Assembly (NCBI RefSeq): GCF_002909255.1 | Contig: NZ_PIOB01000001.1 | Coordinates: 186,001-250,000, forward strand | Length of the DNA: 64,000 bases | From: Arenibacter hampyeongensis | GTDB lineage: Bacteria > Bacteroidota > Bacteroidia > Flavobacteriales > Flavobacteriaceae | Direction of reading: 5' to 3' | Shown here: piece by piece, positions 36,608 to 44,630 of the stretch | How positions within the stretch are numbered: the stretch's first letter is position 1 | Layout of the letters: every line of letters starts with the position of its first letter | Notes under the pieces: generated by a model | The model's database searches: none | The model's input: the letters and a program-made list of their open reading frames with translations, nothing else | What the model was told of the DNA's origin: nothing | Program-made: the position numbers and the translations under genes

Positions 36608-37801
36608 ATGGTAGAACATCTTCGTCAGCAATACAATGCAGCATTCACAGATGGGAAATACAAGGCATTTTTAGAAAGTATTTCCACCGCCTATAACCAT
36701 AAACCGCCGTTTCGTATTGCCGAAACCCCTATCTTCATTCCCAAATACCTTAAAAAAAGATTGTTGGAGGCCTGCGATCAGGTCAACAATGTAATCTGTC
36801 AGCCAAATTTTAAGGAACTGACCAAAAATGCCCTTCAAGATGCATCGCAATTGGTTCCGGGGGAAGATGGGCACACTACTTTTCTACAAATGGACTTTGG
36901 CATATGTTTGGATGAAAATGGGAAACTAATGCCACAAATGGTAGAAGTACAAGGATTTCCTACCCTTTATTTTTTTCAAGAGCTAATGGCCAAAGGCTAT
37001 CGCGATCACTTCAATATACCTTCCAACTATCATCATTTAAACAATATAACTTCTACAGAATATGTAGAGAAATTAAGGGAAATTATTGTTGGCGACTGTC
37101 CTCCAGAAAATGTGATTCTTTTGGAAATAGAACCCCATAAACAGGCCACACAAATAGACTTTTTGGCTACTGCCCATCATTTGGGAATAAAAGTAGTTTG
37201 CATAAGTGAGTTGATCACGGAAGGGAAAAATGTATTTTACACCAATGACAAAGGCCAAAAAATCCAGGTACATAGGATATATAATCGGGTTATTTTTGAT
37301 GAACTTTTTAAAAGGGACGATCTTCAGAGGGAATTCGATTTTACAAAGGAATACAATGTGGAATGGATAGGGCACCCCAATTGGTTTTTTAGGATAAGTA
37401 AGTTTACCATGCCATTGATCAACAGCCCTTATGTTCCTCCCTGCCATTTCTTGCACCAATTGGAACAGTATCCAGAGGACTTGGAAAATTATGTACTTAA
37501 ACCTTTGTTCTCTTTTGCAGGGTCGGGTGTACTGATCAATGTCACCAAAAAAGATCTTGATACCGTACAAAATAGGGAGAACTATATCTTACAGAAAAAA
37601 GTTGCCTATGCGCCTGCAATAAAGACTCCAACGGAACCGGCAAAATGTGAAATCAGGATGTTGATGATATGGGAAAAGGGAGAAAAAAGGGCCAGAGTAG
37701 TCAATAATCTTGTGCGTATAAGCAAAGGGGAAATGGTTGGGGTACGCTTTAATAAGGATAAGGACTGGGTAGGTGCCAGCGTAGGGTTTTTTGAGGACTA
37801 G
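36608..37801 (+). CDS. Uncharacterised ATP-grasp-like protein
   Basis: A 397-residue protein whose family I do not know by name. FLQMDFGICLDENGKL followed by VEVQGFPTLYFFQ (about 92-124) resembles the acidic metal-binding strand of glutathionylspermidine-synthase-type ATP-grasp enzymes. VLKPLFSFAGSGVLI (Lys298, Gly305-Gly307) looks like the ATP-grasp phosphate-binding loop, and KCEIRMLMIW follows. The order of these blocks suggests a circularly permuted ATP-grasp. It is the last gene of the plus-strand run. The function is therefore only inferred as ATP-dependent ligation. Confidence 0.65.
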   Translation: MVEHLRQQYNAAFTDGKYKAFLESISTAYNHKPPFRIAETPIFIPKYLKKRLLEACDQVNNVICQPNFKELTKNALQDASQLVPGEDGHTTFLQMDFGICLDENGKLMPQMVEVQGFPTLYFFQELMAKGYRDHFNIPSNYHHLNNITSTEYVEKLREIIVGDCPPENVILLEIEPHKQATQIDFLATAHHLGIKVVCISELITEGKNVFYTNDKGQKIQVHRIYNRVIFDELFKRDDLQREFDFTKEYNVEWIGHPNWFFRISKFTMPLINSPYVPPCHFLHQLEQYPEDLENYVLKPLFSFAGSGVLINVTKKDLDTVQNRENYILQKKVAYAPAIKTPTEPAKCEIRMLMIWEKGEKRARVVNNLVRISKGEMVGVRFNKDKDWVGASVGFFED

Positions 37802-37849
37802 AATTACATTCTTATTTTTTTACCTCTTTTCCATTTTTTACACAAAAAA

Positions 37850-39049
37850 TCAGGTACTTGCGTGAAAGTCGATTTGGATACGTCTGGTATGCGTGTTAAG
37901 TAATTCCAATACTCTTTCCTGACACTCAGATTTTACGATATGCCCTATATGGTAGTCCTTTTGTAGTTGCCAACAAATTTCATGGTCTGTAAAACAGGAT
38001 GTATCAGGATATTGGAATCTACAAAGAGACACTACAATACCAGCATATTCATTTTTCACCTGGGGCAGTTTATATTTCTTTCCCTTGGCCATAGCATCTT
38101 CAATTAATGCCCATTCTTTCCACAAATTAATACCGGTAGCAAAGTATACCATTTCTGCCAAATGGGCCCCACCGACTCGTGAGGCGGTTTCCAGAAAATA
38201 AAATTTCCTAGTTTCCCGAGATTTAATATACTCGCTATGGGAGGCACTAAAACGCATCCCGAAAGCCTTTAGGACTTCCTCATTGATAGCCATTAGGCCA
38301 ATGGCATCAGGAGATTCCATTTTGAGGGTAATAGATCTAAAAATACCATGTCCATGTGCCACATCCATTGGCGTGCTTAAATACTGGGAAGCCTGCGTAA
38401 AGACAACTTTACCGTCCACGGATAAAGAATCCACGTGGTAAACGTCCCCAGGTGCAAATTTCTCCAATAAGTACTCGTGACGCCGATCGCCCAAGGATTC
38501 CAATACAGGCCATAACTCTTCGCTGGAAAATATCTTTCGTATTCCTGTTGCAGAAGCCTCGGATCTGGGCTTAATTAACCAAGGGGCCGGCACCCTCTTG
38601 GTATATTCATCTATTTCACTATTGTTAAACAATGACGTGAATGCCGGAACGGGAATATTGGATTCCGCCGCCTTCACTCTCATCGCCAATTTATCCCTAA
38701 AATACCTGCCAGTGGTTTGTCCCATACCAGATATTCTAAAATGTTCCCTTACCAAGGTGGCCTTCTCCACATCAAAATCATCCAATGCCACAATCCTATC
38801 TATTTTTTGATTTCGCATTAGAAAAGCAAGGCCAGAAATTAAATCGTCCATATCCCATACCCCTTCCCTCTTTTCCTGCATATAGAAAATTTCATCGATA
38901 GATTCGCGAGGCCAGTTCTTGTGCTCCAATCCCTTGGAAGTAATAAGTAGCACCTTGTTTCCCAAAGCTTTACACGATTTCAAAAAGTCTTCTCCCTTAA
39001 AAAAACTGGTAATACATAAAAAGGTGGTTTGATCGGCTTTTCCTGTCAT
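37850..39049 (-). CDS. ATP-grasp domain protein, carboxylate-amine ligase type
   Basis: A 399-residue ATP-grasp enzyme. An N-terminal Rossmann-like region (about 10-110) contains IDRIVALDDFDVEKATLVREHF. DKLAMRVKAAESNIPVPAF is the typical hinge. The ATP-binding part has WLIKPRSEASATGI with its Lys, and YLLEKFAPGDVYHVDSL. The metal-binding part has KFYFLETASRVGGAHLAEMV. It resembles the carbamoyl-phosphate/biotin carboxylase-like ligases that add amino acids. It converges on the plus-strand cluster 48 bp away, so it is probably part of the same functional locus though expressed separately. Confidence 0.85.
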   Translation of the reverse strand: MTGKADQTTFLCITSFFKGEDFLKSCKALGNKVLLITSKGLEHKNWPRESIDEIFYMQEKREGVWDMDDLISGLAFLMRNQKIDRIVALDDFDVEKATLVREHFRISGMGQTTGRYFRDKLAMRVKAAESNIPVPAFTSLFNNSEIDEYTKRVPAPWLIKPRSEASATGIRKIFSSEELWPVLESLGDRRHEYLLEKFAPGDVYHVDSLSVDGKVVFTQASQYLSTPMDVAHGHGIFRSITLKMESPDAIGLMAINEEVLKAFGMRFSASHSEYIKSRETRKFYFLETASRVGGAHLAEMVYFATGINLWKEWALIEDAMAKGKKYKLPQVKNEYAGIVVSLCRFQYPDTSCFTDHEICWQLQKDYHIGHIVKSECQERVLELLNTHTRRIQIDFHAST

Positions 39050-39326
39050 GTTCGTGAGGTATAACTTATTAGCTGTAAAATACCTATTAATCCCTAATAA
39101 GTAGCAAAAACAATGAAAAAAAATGCCTATGTGTTTTGGGTTATCCTTGTTCTTATATTGGCACCGTAATTACATCGTCATCGCCCTTTTGGAGTTCTAT
39201 GGAGCATTTATCTTGAAAAGTGCCTAAAGTTAAACCAGACAAAAAGAACCTAAAATAATTAGACCATCCATAAATTTACCTTAAGCAACTTGAAAGTGAT
39301 GGTCCTATAAGCTATTTGATCAAAGA

Positions 39327-40823
39327 TTATTTCACCAAACCTGCAATAAAATCGGTCAGTAGTCTTACCCCAAAGGCGGTAGCCGTTTTTTGGGTATAGA
39401 ATTCCGCATCTCCAAAGGCCACCCCAGCTATGTCCAAATGGGCCCATTTTGGATGTTTATCCGTAAAAAATTCCAAGAATTTAGCGGCACTTATAGCTCC
39501 AGCGATAGGCTTACCACTGTAATTCTTTACATCGGCAATATCAGATTTAATATCTCCCTCATAGGAATCCCACAAAGGTAATCTCCACAGACGTTCTCCG
39601 CTTTGATCTCCTGCGCTTATCAATTTATGGGCCAGATCATCATTATTGGTGAACAATCCACCTGCTTCATAACCCAAGGTTTGTACGCAACTTCCCGTTA
39701 AAGTAGCGGCATCTATTATTATATCCGGGTGATAATTTTTATTAAGATAGGAAATTCCATCTGCCAAAATTAAGCGCCCTTCTGCATCCGTATCTATAAT
39801 CTCAATAGTTTTCCCAGCGTAAGACCCAATTACATCACCTGGTTTAAGAGCTTTGGCATCTACACAGTTTTCGGTGGTTGGGATTACAGCAATTAGATGT
39901 ACTGGCAATTTAAGCTTGGCGGTCAACTCAATGGCCCCTAATACTGCCGCTGCTCCCCCCATATCGCTTTTCATATAATGCATATTGGAAGAACCTTTGA
40001 TCGATAACCCACCGGTGTCGAAAGTAACACCTTTGCCCACCAAACCCACAGTAGGAGTTTCCGTAGCACTTTTAACCGGCCTATATTCCATTACAATGAA
40101 CCTAGCAGGTTCCTCACTCCCCTGACTTACCGCCATCAGTGCTTTCAGACCCAGTTTTTCAATTGATTTTTGATCATGGACTTCCACATGGTAACCAAAT
40201 TCCTTCCCAGAATTTAAAGCAGTTTCAGCCAATTTTTTAGGGGTAAGTTTATTGCTCGGGGCATTGACCAACCCTAAAATCTTAAGTTGGGTCTCCGAAG
40301 TAGCCTTGCCCTTGGCAGCTGCCTTAATAACAACTTTATCAAAACCTTTGGGTGCAAAAAAACCGAATTGCAATTGCTCCGTTATCCATTTCTTAGTTGA
40401 TATATCCGATGTTTGATACAGGCCCTTTTTGTAGGTGCCCAATATCAAGCCACTTAAAATACCTTCGGCCAATACAGGAATAAGTTCGGGATTAAAATTT
40501 CCACTCCTTAAATCAATACTCAAATTGGTTGGTAATTTGGCCGCCTCCATTTGCATAAAGCGCTTAAGGGCATCAATAATACCTTTAATAGTGGGGTTTG
40601 TTCCCAAGCCCAAACAGTAAACCTTCATTAAATTTTTCTGATCAATTGGATAAAACAGGGATAATTCCTTTTTCTCAGCCTTTATTTGCTCGGTCAAAAG
40701 TTCTACTGGAAGATTTAAATCTCCAGCCATTTTAATAATGTTCGCCTCTAAATTGTCGCCTTGTTCAAAAGGTATAATCAGTACTTCCGAAAAAAGATTC
40801 CTTTCTTCTGTAATTGTAATCAT
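39327..40823 (-). CDS. pepA: Leucyl aminopeptidase, M17 family
   Basis: A 498-residue cytosolic metallo-aminopeptidase. VGLVGKGVTFDTGGLSIKGS and MHYMKSDMGGAAAVLGA bear the zinc ligands and catalytic Lys, and IDTDAEGRLILADGISY is the family signature with the catalytic Arg. The divergent N-terminal domain (about 1-170) is of normal size. It releases N-terminal residues from peptides. It follows the esterase gene by 15 bp on the minus strand. The proximity to amide-forming enzymes could mean a role in turnover of the product, but it may simply be housekeeping. Confidence 0.93.
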   Translation of the reverse strand: MITITEERNLFSEVLIIPFEQGDNLEANIIKMAGDLNLPVELLTEQIKAEKKELSLFYPIDQKNLMKVYCLGLGTNPTIKGIIDALKRFMQMEAAKLPTNLSIDLRSGNFNPELIPVLAEGILSGLILGTYKKGLYQTSDISTKKWITEQLQFGFFAPKGFDKVVIKAAAKGKATSETQLKILGLVNAPSNKLTPKKLAETALNSGKEFGYHVEVHDQKSIEKLGLKALMAVSQGSEEPARFIVMEYRPVKSATETPTVGLVGKGVTFDTGGLSIKGSSNMHYMKSDMGGAAAVLGAIELTAKLKLPVHLIAVIPTTENCVDAKALKPGDVIGSYAGKTIEIIDTDAEGRLILADGISYLNKNYHPDIIIDAATLTGSCVQTLGYEAGGLFTNNDDLAHKLISAGDQSGERLWRLPLWDSYEGDIKSDIADVKNYSGKPIAGAISAAKFLEFFTDKHPKWAHLDIAGVAFGDAEFYTQKTATAFGVRLLTDFIAGLVK

Positions 40824-40838
40824 AAAAGTGCTTTTTAA

Positions 40839-41663
40839 TTAGTTCCTAAAATAAAGGAATTCCAAAGCCGTGGGAAATTCTTGACTCCAAAACCATTCCT
40901 CATGTTTGCCATCGGGATCAATATGGAGTTCAATATTTACCTTGGTGCCTTCTTTATTCTTTTCTTCCAGAATTTGCTTTAATTTTTCCACATTCCGGAC
41001 CATATGAACACTTTCATCGCCACCGGCATAAAGATAGATATCGGTTGGGTAGGGTTGATGGAAATTTATGGCATCAAAATAAATTTTGGGGGTAATCCAC
41101 AGTGAAGGTGAAAAAATCATCAATTTCCCAAAAACTGAAGGATACCTTAACCCTGCATAAATACTTATTAGTCCGCCCATGGAACTCCCTCCTACTCCGG
41201 TAAACTCCCTTTCTTTTAAGGTCCTAAAATTTTTGTCGATATGAGGTTTTAGTGTTTCCACCAAAAACTTGAGATATTTCTTTCCGTCCCCTTTACCCCA
41301 TTTGGTTTCTTTGAAGGGAGAAAATTCCAATACTCTTTCCTCCTCTGCATGGTCTATGGCCACAACAATAATATCTCCCATTCCATTTTTGGACAGCTCG
41401 GAAAGCTTTTCATCTATGGCCCAGTTGCCATAAGGTCCGCCGCCATCAAATAGATTTTGGCCATCGTGTAAATATAAAACCGGATAGCTTATAGAACTGG
41501 ACTCATAGCCATGAGGAAGGAGTACCGATATCCTTCTTTTCCTTTTCAACTGGGGTATTTCATAATCATCCGCTATAATCCGAATCTCAGGGTAATGGGA
41601 AATAGGATTTTCCAGTTGACTTCCATCCCCATCAATATTATTCTCCAACATACTCTTTTCCAT
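40839..41663 (-). CDS. Esterase-family alpha/beta hydrolase
   Basis: A 274-residue hydrolase of the putative esterase (PF00756-type) family. GVGGSSMGGLISIYAG holds the nucleophile Ser. RKRRISVLLPHGYE and YPVLYLHDGQNLFDGGGPYGNWAIDE give the oxyanion region. A late DGKHEEWFW holds the catalytic His. No signal peptide is visible. Members include feruloyl and siderophore esterases. The start at 41663 is preferred; a start at 41690 would add nine residues. It is co-directional with pepA, 15 bp apart. Confidence 0.85.
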   Translation of the reverse strand: MEKSMLENNIDGDGSQLENPISHYPEIRIIADDYEIPQLKRKRRISVLLPHGYESSSISYPVLYLHDGQNLFDGGGPYGNWAIDEKLSELSKNGMGDIIVVAIDHAEEERVLEFSPFKETKWGKGDGKKYLKFLVETLKPHIDKNFRTLKEREFTGVGGSSMGGLISIYAGLRYPSVFGKLMIFSPSLWITPKIYFDAINFHQPYPTDIYLYAGGDESVHMVRNVEKLKQILEEKNKEGTKVNIELHIDPDGKHEEWFWSQEFPTALEFLYFRN

Positions 41664-41913
41664 AATTTTTAACCGAACAAATGCGGACAAAGATAGTTGG
41701 TTTTAAAACAACAGAATAATCTAAGTAAACCTAATGTATTGTGTACCTGAGTATTTTGATTACATTTTGCTATTTATACAGGTCAAATTGTCCTATTAAA
41801 GGATTTTTAAATCTTAAAAAAGTTCCCAATGGGAATAAACTTATTGCCGTTTATCGAAGAAACGATACCGTTGGTTTTTTTCACAACATTCTCGAGTGCG
41901 TTCACAACAAAAA

Positions 41914-41945
41914 TTGAGCAGAACTGCCTATTCCTTATATCTTTA
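41914..41945 (+). promoter_or_regulatory. Promoter of a candidate small RNA
   Basis: TTG (41914-41916), a 21-bp spacer, then TATCTTTA (41938-41945), one base off TAnnTTTG. No protein gene follows on this strand. Confidence 0.45.
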
Positions 41946-41951
41946 CATTGT

Positions 41952-42120
41952 ATTTAAGTGATAGTGTTTAACCCCAAATTGAACGCAAAACTTAATTCGA
42001 AGTGCTTTTTCCCCAAATCAGCACTTAACCTTAAAATAAAAGTTTTAGATAAAAGACCAAATTTTACAGAAAGACCTACTTAACTAAAAGAACACCCCTC
42101 GAATGAGGGGTTTTTTTTTC
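41952..42120 (+). ncRNA. Candidate small RNA
   Basis: About 169 nt between a plausible promoter and a strong terminator on the plus strand, in a gap flanked only by minus-strand genes. It contains no ATG. Inside it are a hairpin with stem AAGTGCT (42000-42006) and AGCACTT (42020-42026), and two CCCCAAAT motifs. I do not recognise an RNA family; 6S RNA was considered but not supported. The transcription start is estimated from the -7 box. Confidence 0.4.
42094..42120 (+). terminator. Strong Rho-independent terminator, plus strand
   Basis: ACCCCTC and GAGGGGT, 7-bp stem, GAAT loop, then an unbroken run of about nine T. The orientation is plus, yet no plus-strand protein gene precedes it for 4 kb. 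Confidence 0.9.
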
Positions 42121-42150
42121 TCTTTTTGTTGGAAATACTGCTGGATTGGG

Positions 42151-42194
42151 TTGCAGTAAAAATAGAAATCACCTCTGTACCTCTTTTACTGCAA
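42151..42194 (-). terminator. Hairpin directly after the small lipoprotein gene
   Basis: TTGCAGTAAAA and TTTTACTGCAA form a perfect 11-bp stem with a 22-nt loop, 2 bp after the stop codon at 42197. No T run follows, so it may be an RNA-stabilising 3' end rather than a true terminator. Confidence 0.5.
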
Positions 42195-42196
42195 TC

Positions 42197-42670
42197 CTAA
42201 TTTGAAAAGGTATAGTTAACAGCCTCAAAAGATTCCGAGACAGTTTGATTGCCGTCCGACGATGCAATTTTGATCAATAATTGATCCACAACCACGGAAT
42301 TAGTGCCAGATGTAATGGAAACCATAACCGTTCTAGTCCCCTTTCCAGTGAGTAAAGGTGAAGAGGTATAACTATATTTAGGGGAAATACCTCCATTGGT
42401 ATAAGGCTGAATCCATATTCTGCCACCATTGGGGTCTGCGATTTCGTAATCATAAATAAGGATAACCTCTTCATCGAATTTTAAGGAAGCAGGGGTATTG
42501 GGCGATTTACTTTTAATGATAACTTTACTAATGGCAGTCACTGTGACTCCATCATCACTTTTACTGCAGCCCATGGCAGTTGCCAGAAAAATTAATGGTA
42601 TTGCAAACACCAATATCCCCACAACTATATCTCCAATTTTGTTTTTTTTAATCTTACACTTTGCTTTCAT
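42197..42670 (-). CDS. Hypothetical lipoprotein, CSKSDD type
   Basis: A 157-residue lipoprotein of unknown family. A hydrophobic segment ends in AMGCSKSDDG; the residues after the Cys resemble the lipoprotein export signal that sends flavobacterial lipoproteins to the cell surface. The mature part (about 120 residues) is rich in Ser, Thr and beta-prone stretches, probably an Ig-like fold. Third of three lipoprotein genes downstream of the hybrid regulator gene. Its leader shares an element with the next lipoprotein gene. Confidence 0.65.
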   Translation of the reverse strand: MKAKCKIKKNKIGDIVVGILVFAIPLIFLATAMGCSKSDDGVTVTAISKVIIKSKSPNTPASLKFDEEVILIYDYEIADPNGGRIWIQPYTNGGISPKYSYTSSPLLTGKGTRTVMVSITSGTNSVVVDQLLIKIASSDGNQTVSESFEAVNYTFSN

Positions 42671-42689
42671 AATTTCTATGTTTTTATAT

Positions 42690-42720
42690 TAACGTCCTTT
42701 ATTTGGGGAAACATGTTATA
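42690..42720 (-). promoter_or_regulatory. Leader element shared with 43302-43333 (copy 1)
   Basis: The minus strand reads ATGTTTCCCCAAATAAAGGA within this stretch, ending about 20 bp before the ATG. The other copy reads ATGTTCCCCAATATATAGGA. Conserved core: ATGTT, CCCCAA, AGGA, TAAT. Confidence 0.5.
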
Positions 42721-42825
42721 AATCCAGTTAAAAATTGGGCGTTTTATAAAAGCAATGGTGTTCACAATATGCTTTGATTTTGGACACCATCGCTTATACC
42801 TTAACAAGACCAAGCAACTATTTTT

Positions 42826-43287
42826 CTAATTGGCTCCATTGGGTTTGTTTAACCTTCCTTTGGTTGTGTTGCTCATCTTTCCATCCTCTGATTCCAATTG
42901 TACTTCATAATCTTGCCATGTAATATTGTCAAAAACAATACATTCCATAAATTCGATGTTACTCCCATTGTCCTGAAAGGTAGTGTCGGTGTAATTGGAG
43001 ACCATTCCATTGGACAATGTTGTTTTTAATCTCAATTTTTTAATCTTGAGAGGCTGCGATAAGGTATAGGGCACCTTAAGGGTTATAATGGTCCCTCCTT
43101 GACAATTATTGACCCCATCAACAGAAATACTCAATTTTCCGGCAGTAATCGGACCGTCCAATGCAGTGTCATCACTTTTACTACAGCCTGTTACAGCTAT
43201 TAGGAGGGTTACAACTATTGCAACACTATAAAGCTTTTGAATTGCCCGTCCAATTGTTCCATTTAAAGGCTTAAATCTTGTTCTCAT
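42826..43287 (-). CDS. Hypothetical lipoprotein, CSKSDD type
   Basis: A 153-residue lipoprotein (signal ending VTGCSKSDDT). No recognised family. The mature part has alternating hydrophobic strands (TIITLKVPYTLSQPLKIKKLRLKT) and may be a small beta-sandwich. It shares the CSKSDD export-type signal and a leader element with the lipoprotein gene at 42197-42670; the two may be distant paralogues. It is spaced 62 bp from the next lipoprotein gene upstream. Confidence 0.65.
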   Translation of the reverse strand: MRTRFKPLNGTIGRAIQKLYSVAIVVTLLIAVTGCSKSDDTALDGPITAGKLSISVDGVNNCQGGTIITLKVPYTLSQPLKIKKLRLKTTLSNGMVSNYTDTTFQDNGSNIEFMECIVFDNITWQDYEVQLESEDGKMSNTTKGRLNKPNGAN

Positions 43288-43301
43288 AACTTTTCATTTG
43301 A

Positions 43302-43333
43302 ATTATCATCCTATATATTGGGGAACATTTTAT
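43302..43333 (-). promoter_or_regulatory. Leader element shared with 42690-42720 (copy 2)
   Basis: Minus-strand copy about 15 bp before the lipoprotein ATG at 43287. It aligns over about 30 bp with copy 1. Confidence 0.5.
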
Positions 43334-43349
43334 GAAGCTAAGTTTATTG

Positions 43350-44336
43350 CTATTGGAAATAAACCAACATATGGACCATTTCCTCAGGATCTGGAACGTG
43401 CCCACCTCCAAAAGTCTTTCCATTGATATGATATAGCACAGGTATCACCAGACCTACTTCATCTGTGAGGATACAGGAACCATGTTCCAAAGTAACATTC
43501 AGATCTCCCTCTTCGTTAGCCACTGCAATATTTCCTTCACCAGATTCTGGTCCAATAGGTGGATTATTGAAATTCACAAAATCGTTCATAAAATCTATTT
43601 GTTCGCCTACCTTCCTAGTTGTATTGAGATAGGCCAACCAAAAAGTATAGGTACCTTTGGGAATCATTCCCTTAAGAGCTACTTCGACCTTGGAGGAATT
43701 GCCATTACAGTGAACAATCATATTCCCATTTGCGGCTTGAAATTCCGATAAAGTTATTTGATGTTCATCCAGAGCCTTTATTGGAGTTAATAGACCAATT
43801 GGGTCATCAAAAATATTGGCAGCAAAAAGGAGTTCATTGGGGTCTATTGGGGTATTACCATCCTGGTCTACTATCTCCTCCAATAACTGAACACTTCCAA
43901 AATTTAAGTGAGCTACCACAGGCTTGGGCTCAATCACAAAATGAACAGTTGCATCCCGATGTGGCCTAAGATTAACCGAAATTGGCATGGCCGTCACCAA
44001 TTCTGAGGACAATGGCGGCACAATACTAGCACTGTAAACCCCTAAACTCTTTGTCTCAACAGAAAATTTACCCTCCACATTGGAGAGCATTTCTATTTTA
44101 TCCGATCCCTTGGTAAAGGTTACTAAAGTATTGGGATATGGATTACCCAGTTTATCCTTTACTGTTCCGTTTATTTTGCCAGTATGATACATTGCGGTAT
44201 CCGCATCTGATTTTATGCAGCTTAATGCCGTTAAAATTAGAATTGCCACCAACATGACCTGTATAACCCAAACGGTTCTAATTAATTTTACAATTCTTCG
44301 AAGTCCAATTTCCCTAAAGTTTCTTGTTGTTTCCAT
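43350..44336 (-). CDS. Lipoprotein with carboxypeptidase regulatory-like domain
   Basis: A 328-residue lipoprotein with an unusually long N-terminal region before a hydrophobic segment ending ALSCIKSDAD. Residues about 50-140 (GKINGTVKDKLGNPYPNTLVTF and NVEGKFSVETKSLGVYSASI) form a carboxypeptidase regulatory-like (transthyretin-like) beta domain. The C-terminal half ends with HINGKTFGGGHVPDPEEMVHMLVYF and is of unknown type. It lies nearest to the hybrid regulator gene, on the same strand with a 294-bp gap. It may be a surface ligand-binding protein. Confidence 0.7.
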   Translation of the reverse strand: METTRNFREIGLRRIVKLIRTVWVIQVMLVAILILTALSCIKSDADTAMYHTGKINGTVKDKLGNPYPNTLVTFTKGSDKIEMLSNVEGKFSVETKSLGVYSASIVPPLSSELVTAMPISVNLRPHRDATVHFVIEPKPVVAHLNFGSVQLLEEIVDQDGNTPIDPNELLFAANIFDDPIGLLTPIKALDEHQITLSEFQAANGNMIVHCNGNSSKVEVALKGMIPKGTYTFWLAYLNTTRKVGEQIDFMNDFVNFNNPPIGPESGEGNIAVANEEGDLNVTLEHGSCILTDEVGLVIPVLYHINGKTFGGGHVPDPEEMVHMLVYFQ

Positions 44337-44630
44337 AATATGAGTTTTAAAATCTTATAAACTTGAGGGGGGAAATCCAGGTACAACCCAAAGCTATTCC
44401 AACGATGCTTGGAAAACTAACAACCTGGTTCCATATCCTAACACCTTAGTTCCAGAATAGAATTTGAGGTTGATGTTATAGATGGAAATAAAAATATGAT
44501 AAATGGAAATTTTTCAGGAATGGATGGTAAAAAATGGGGATTTTCGTGCTGAAAATAGGAGATTCCCAAGGTGCTAAAAAGAAAAACAATACTTGTAACA
44601 ATTACAACTTATACCATCCGGCAACTTAAT

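Noticed and set aside
39113..39169. Micro-ORF of 18 codons (MKKNAYVFWVILVLILAP)
   Set aside because: It looks like a signal or transmembrane peptide cut short, but is too small to separate from chance; nothing recognisable follows the stop.
41952..42120. 6S RNA as identity of the small RNA candidate
   Set aside because: No long closing stem with a central bubble could be drawn, so no family name is given.
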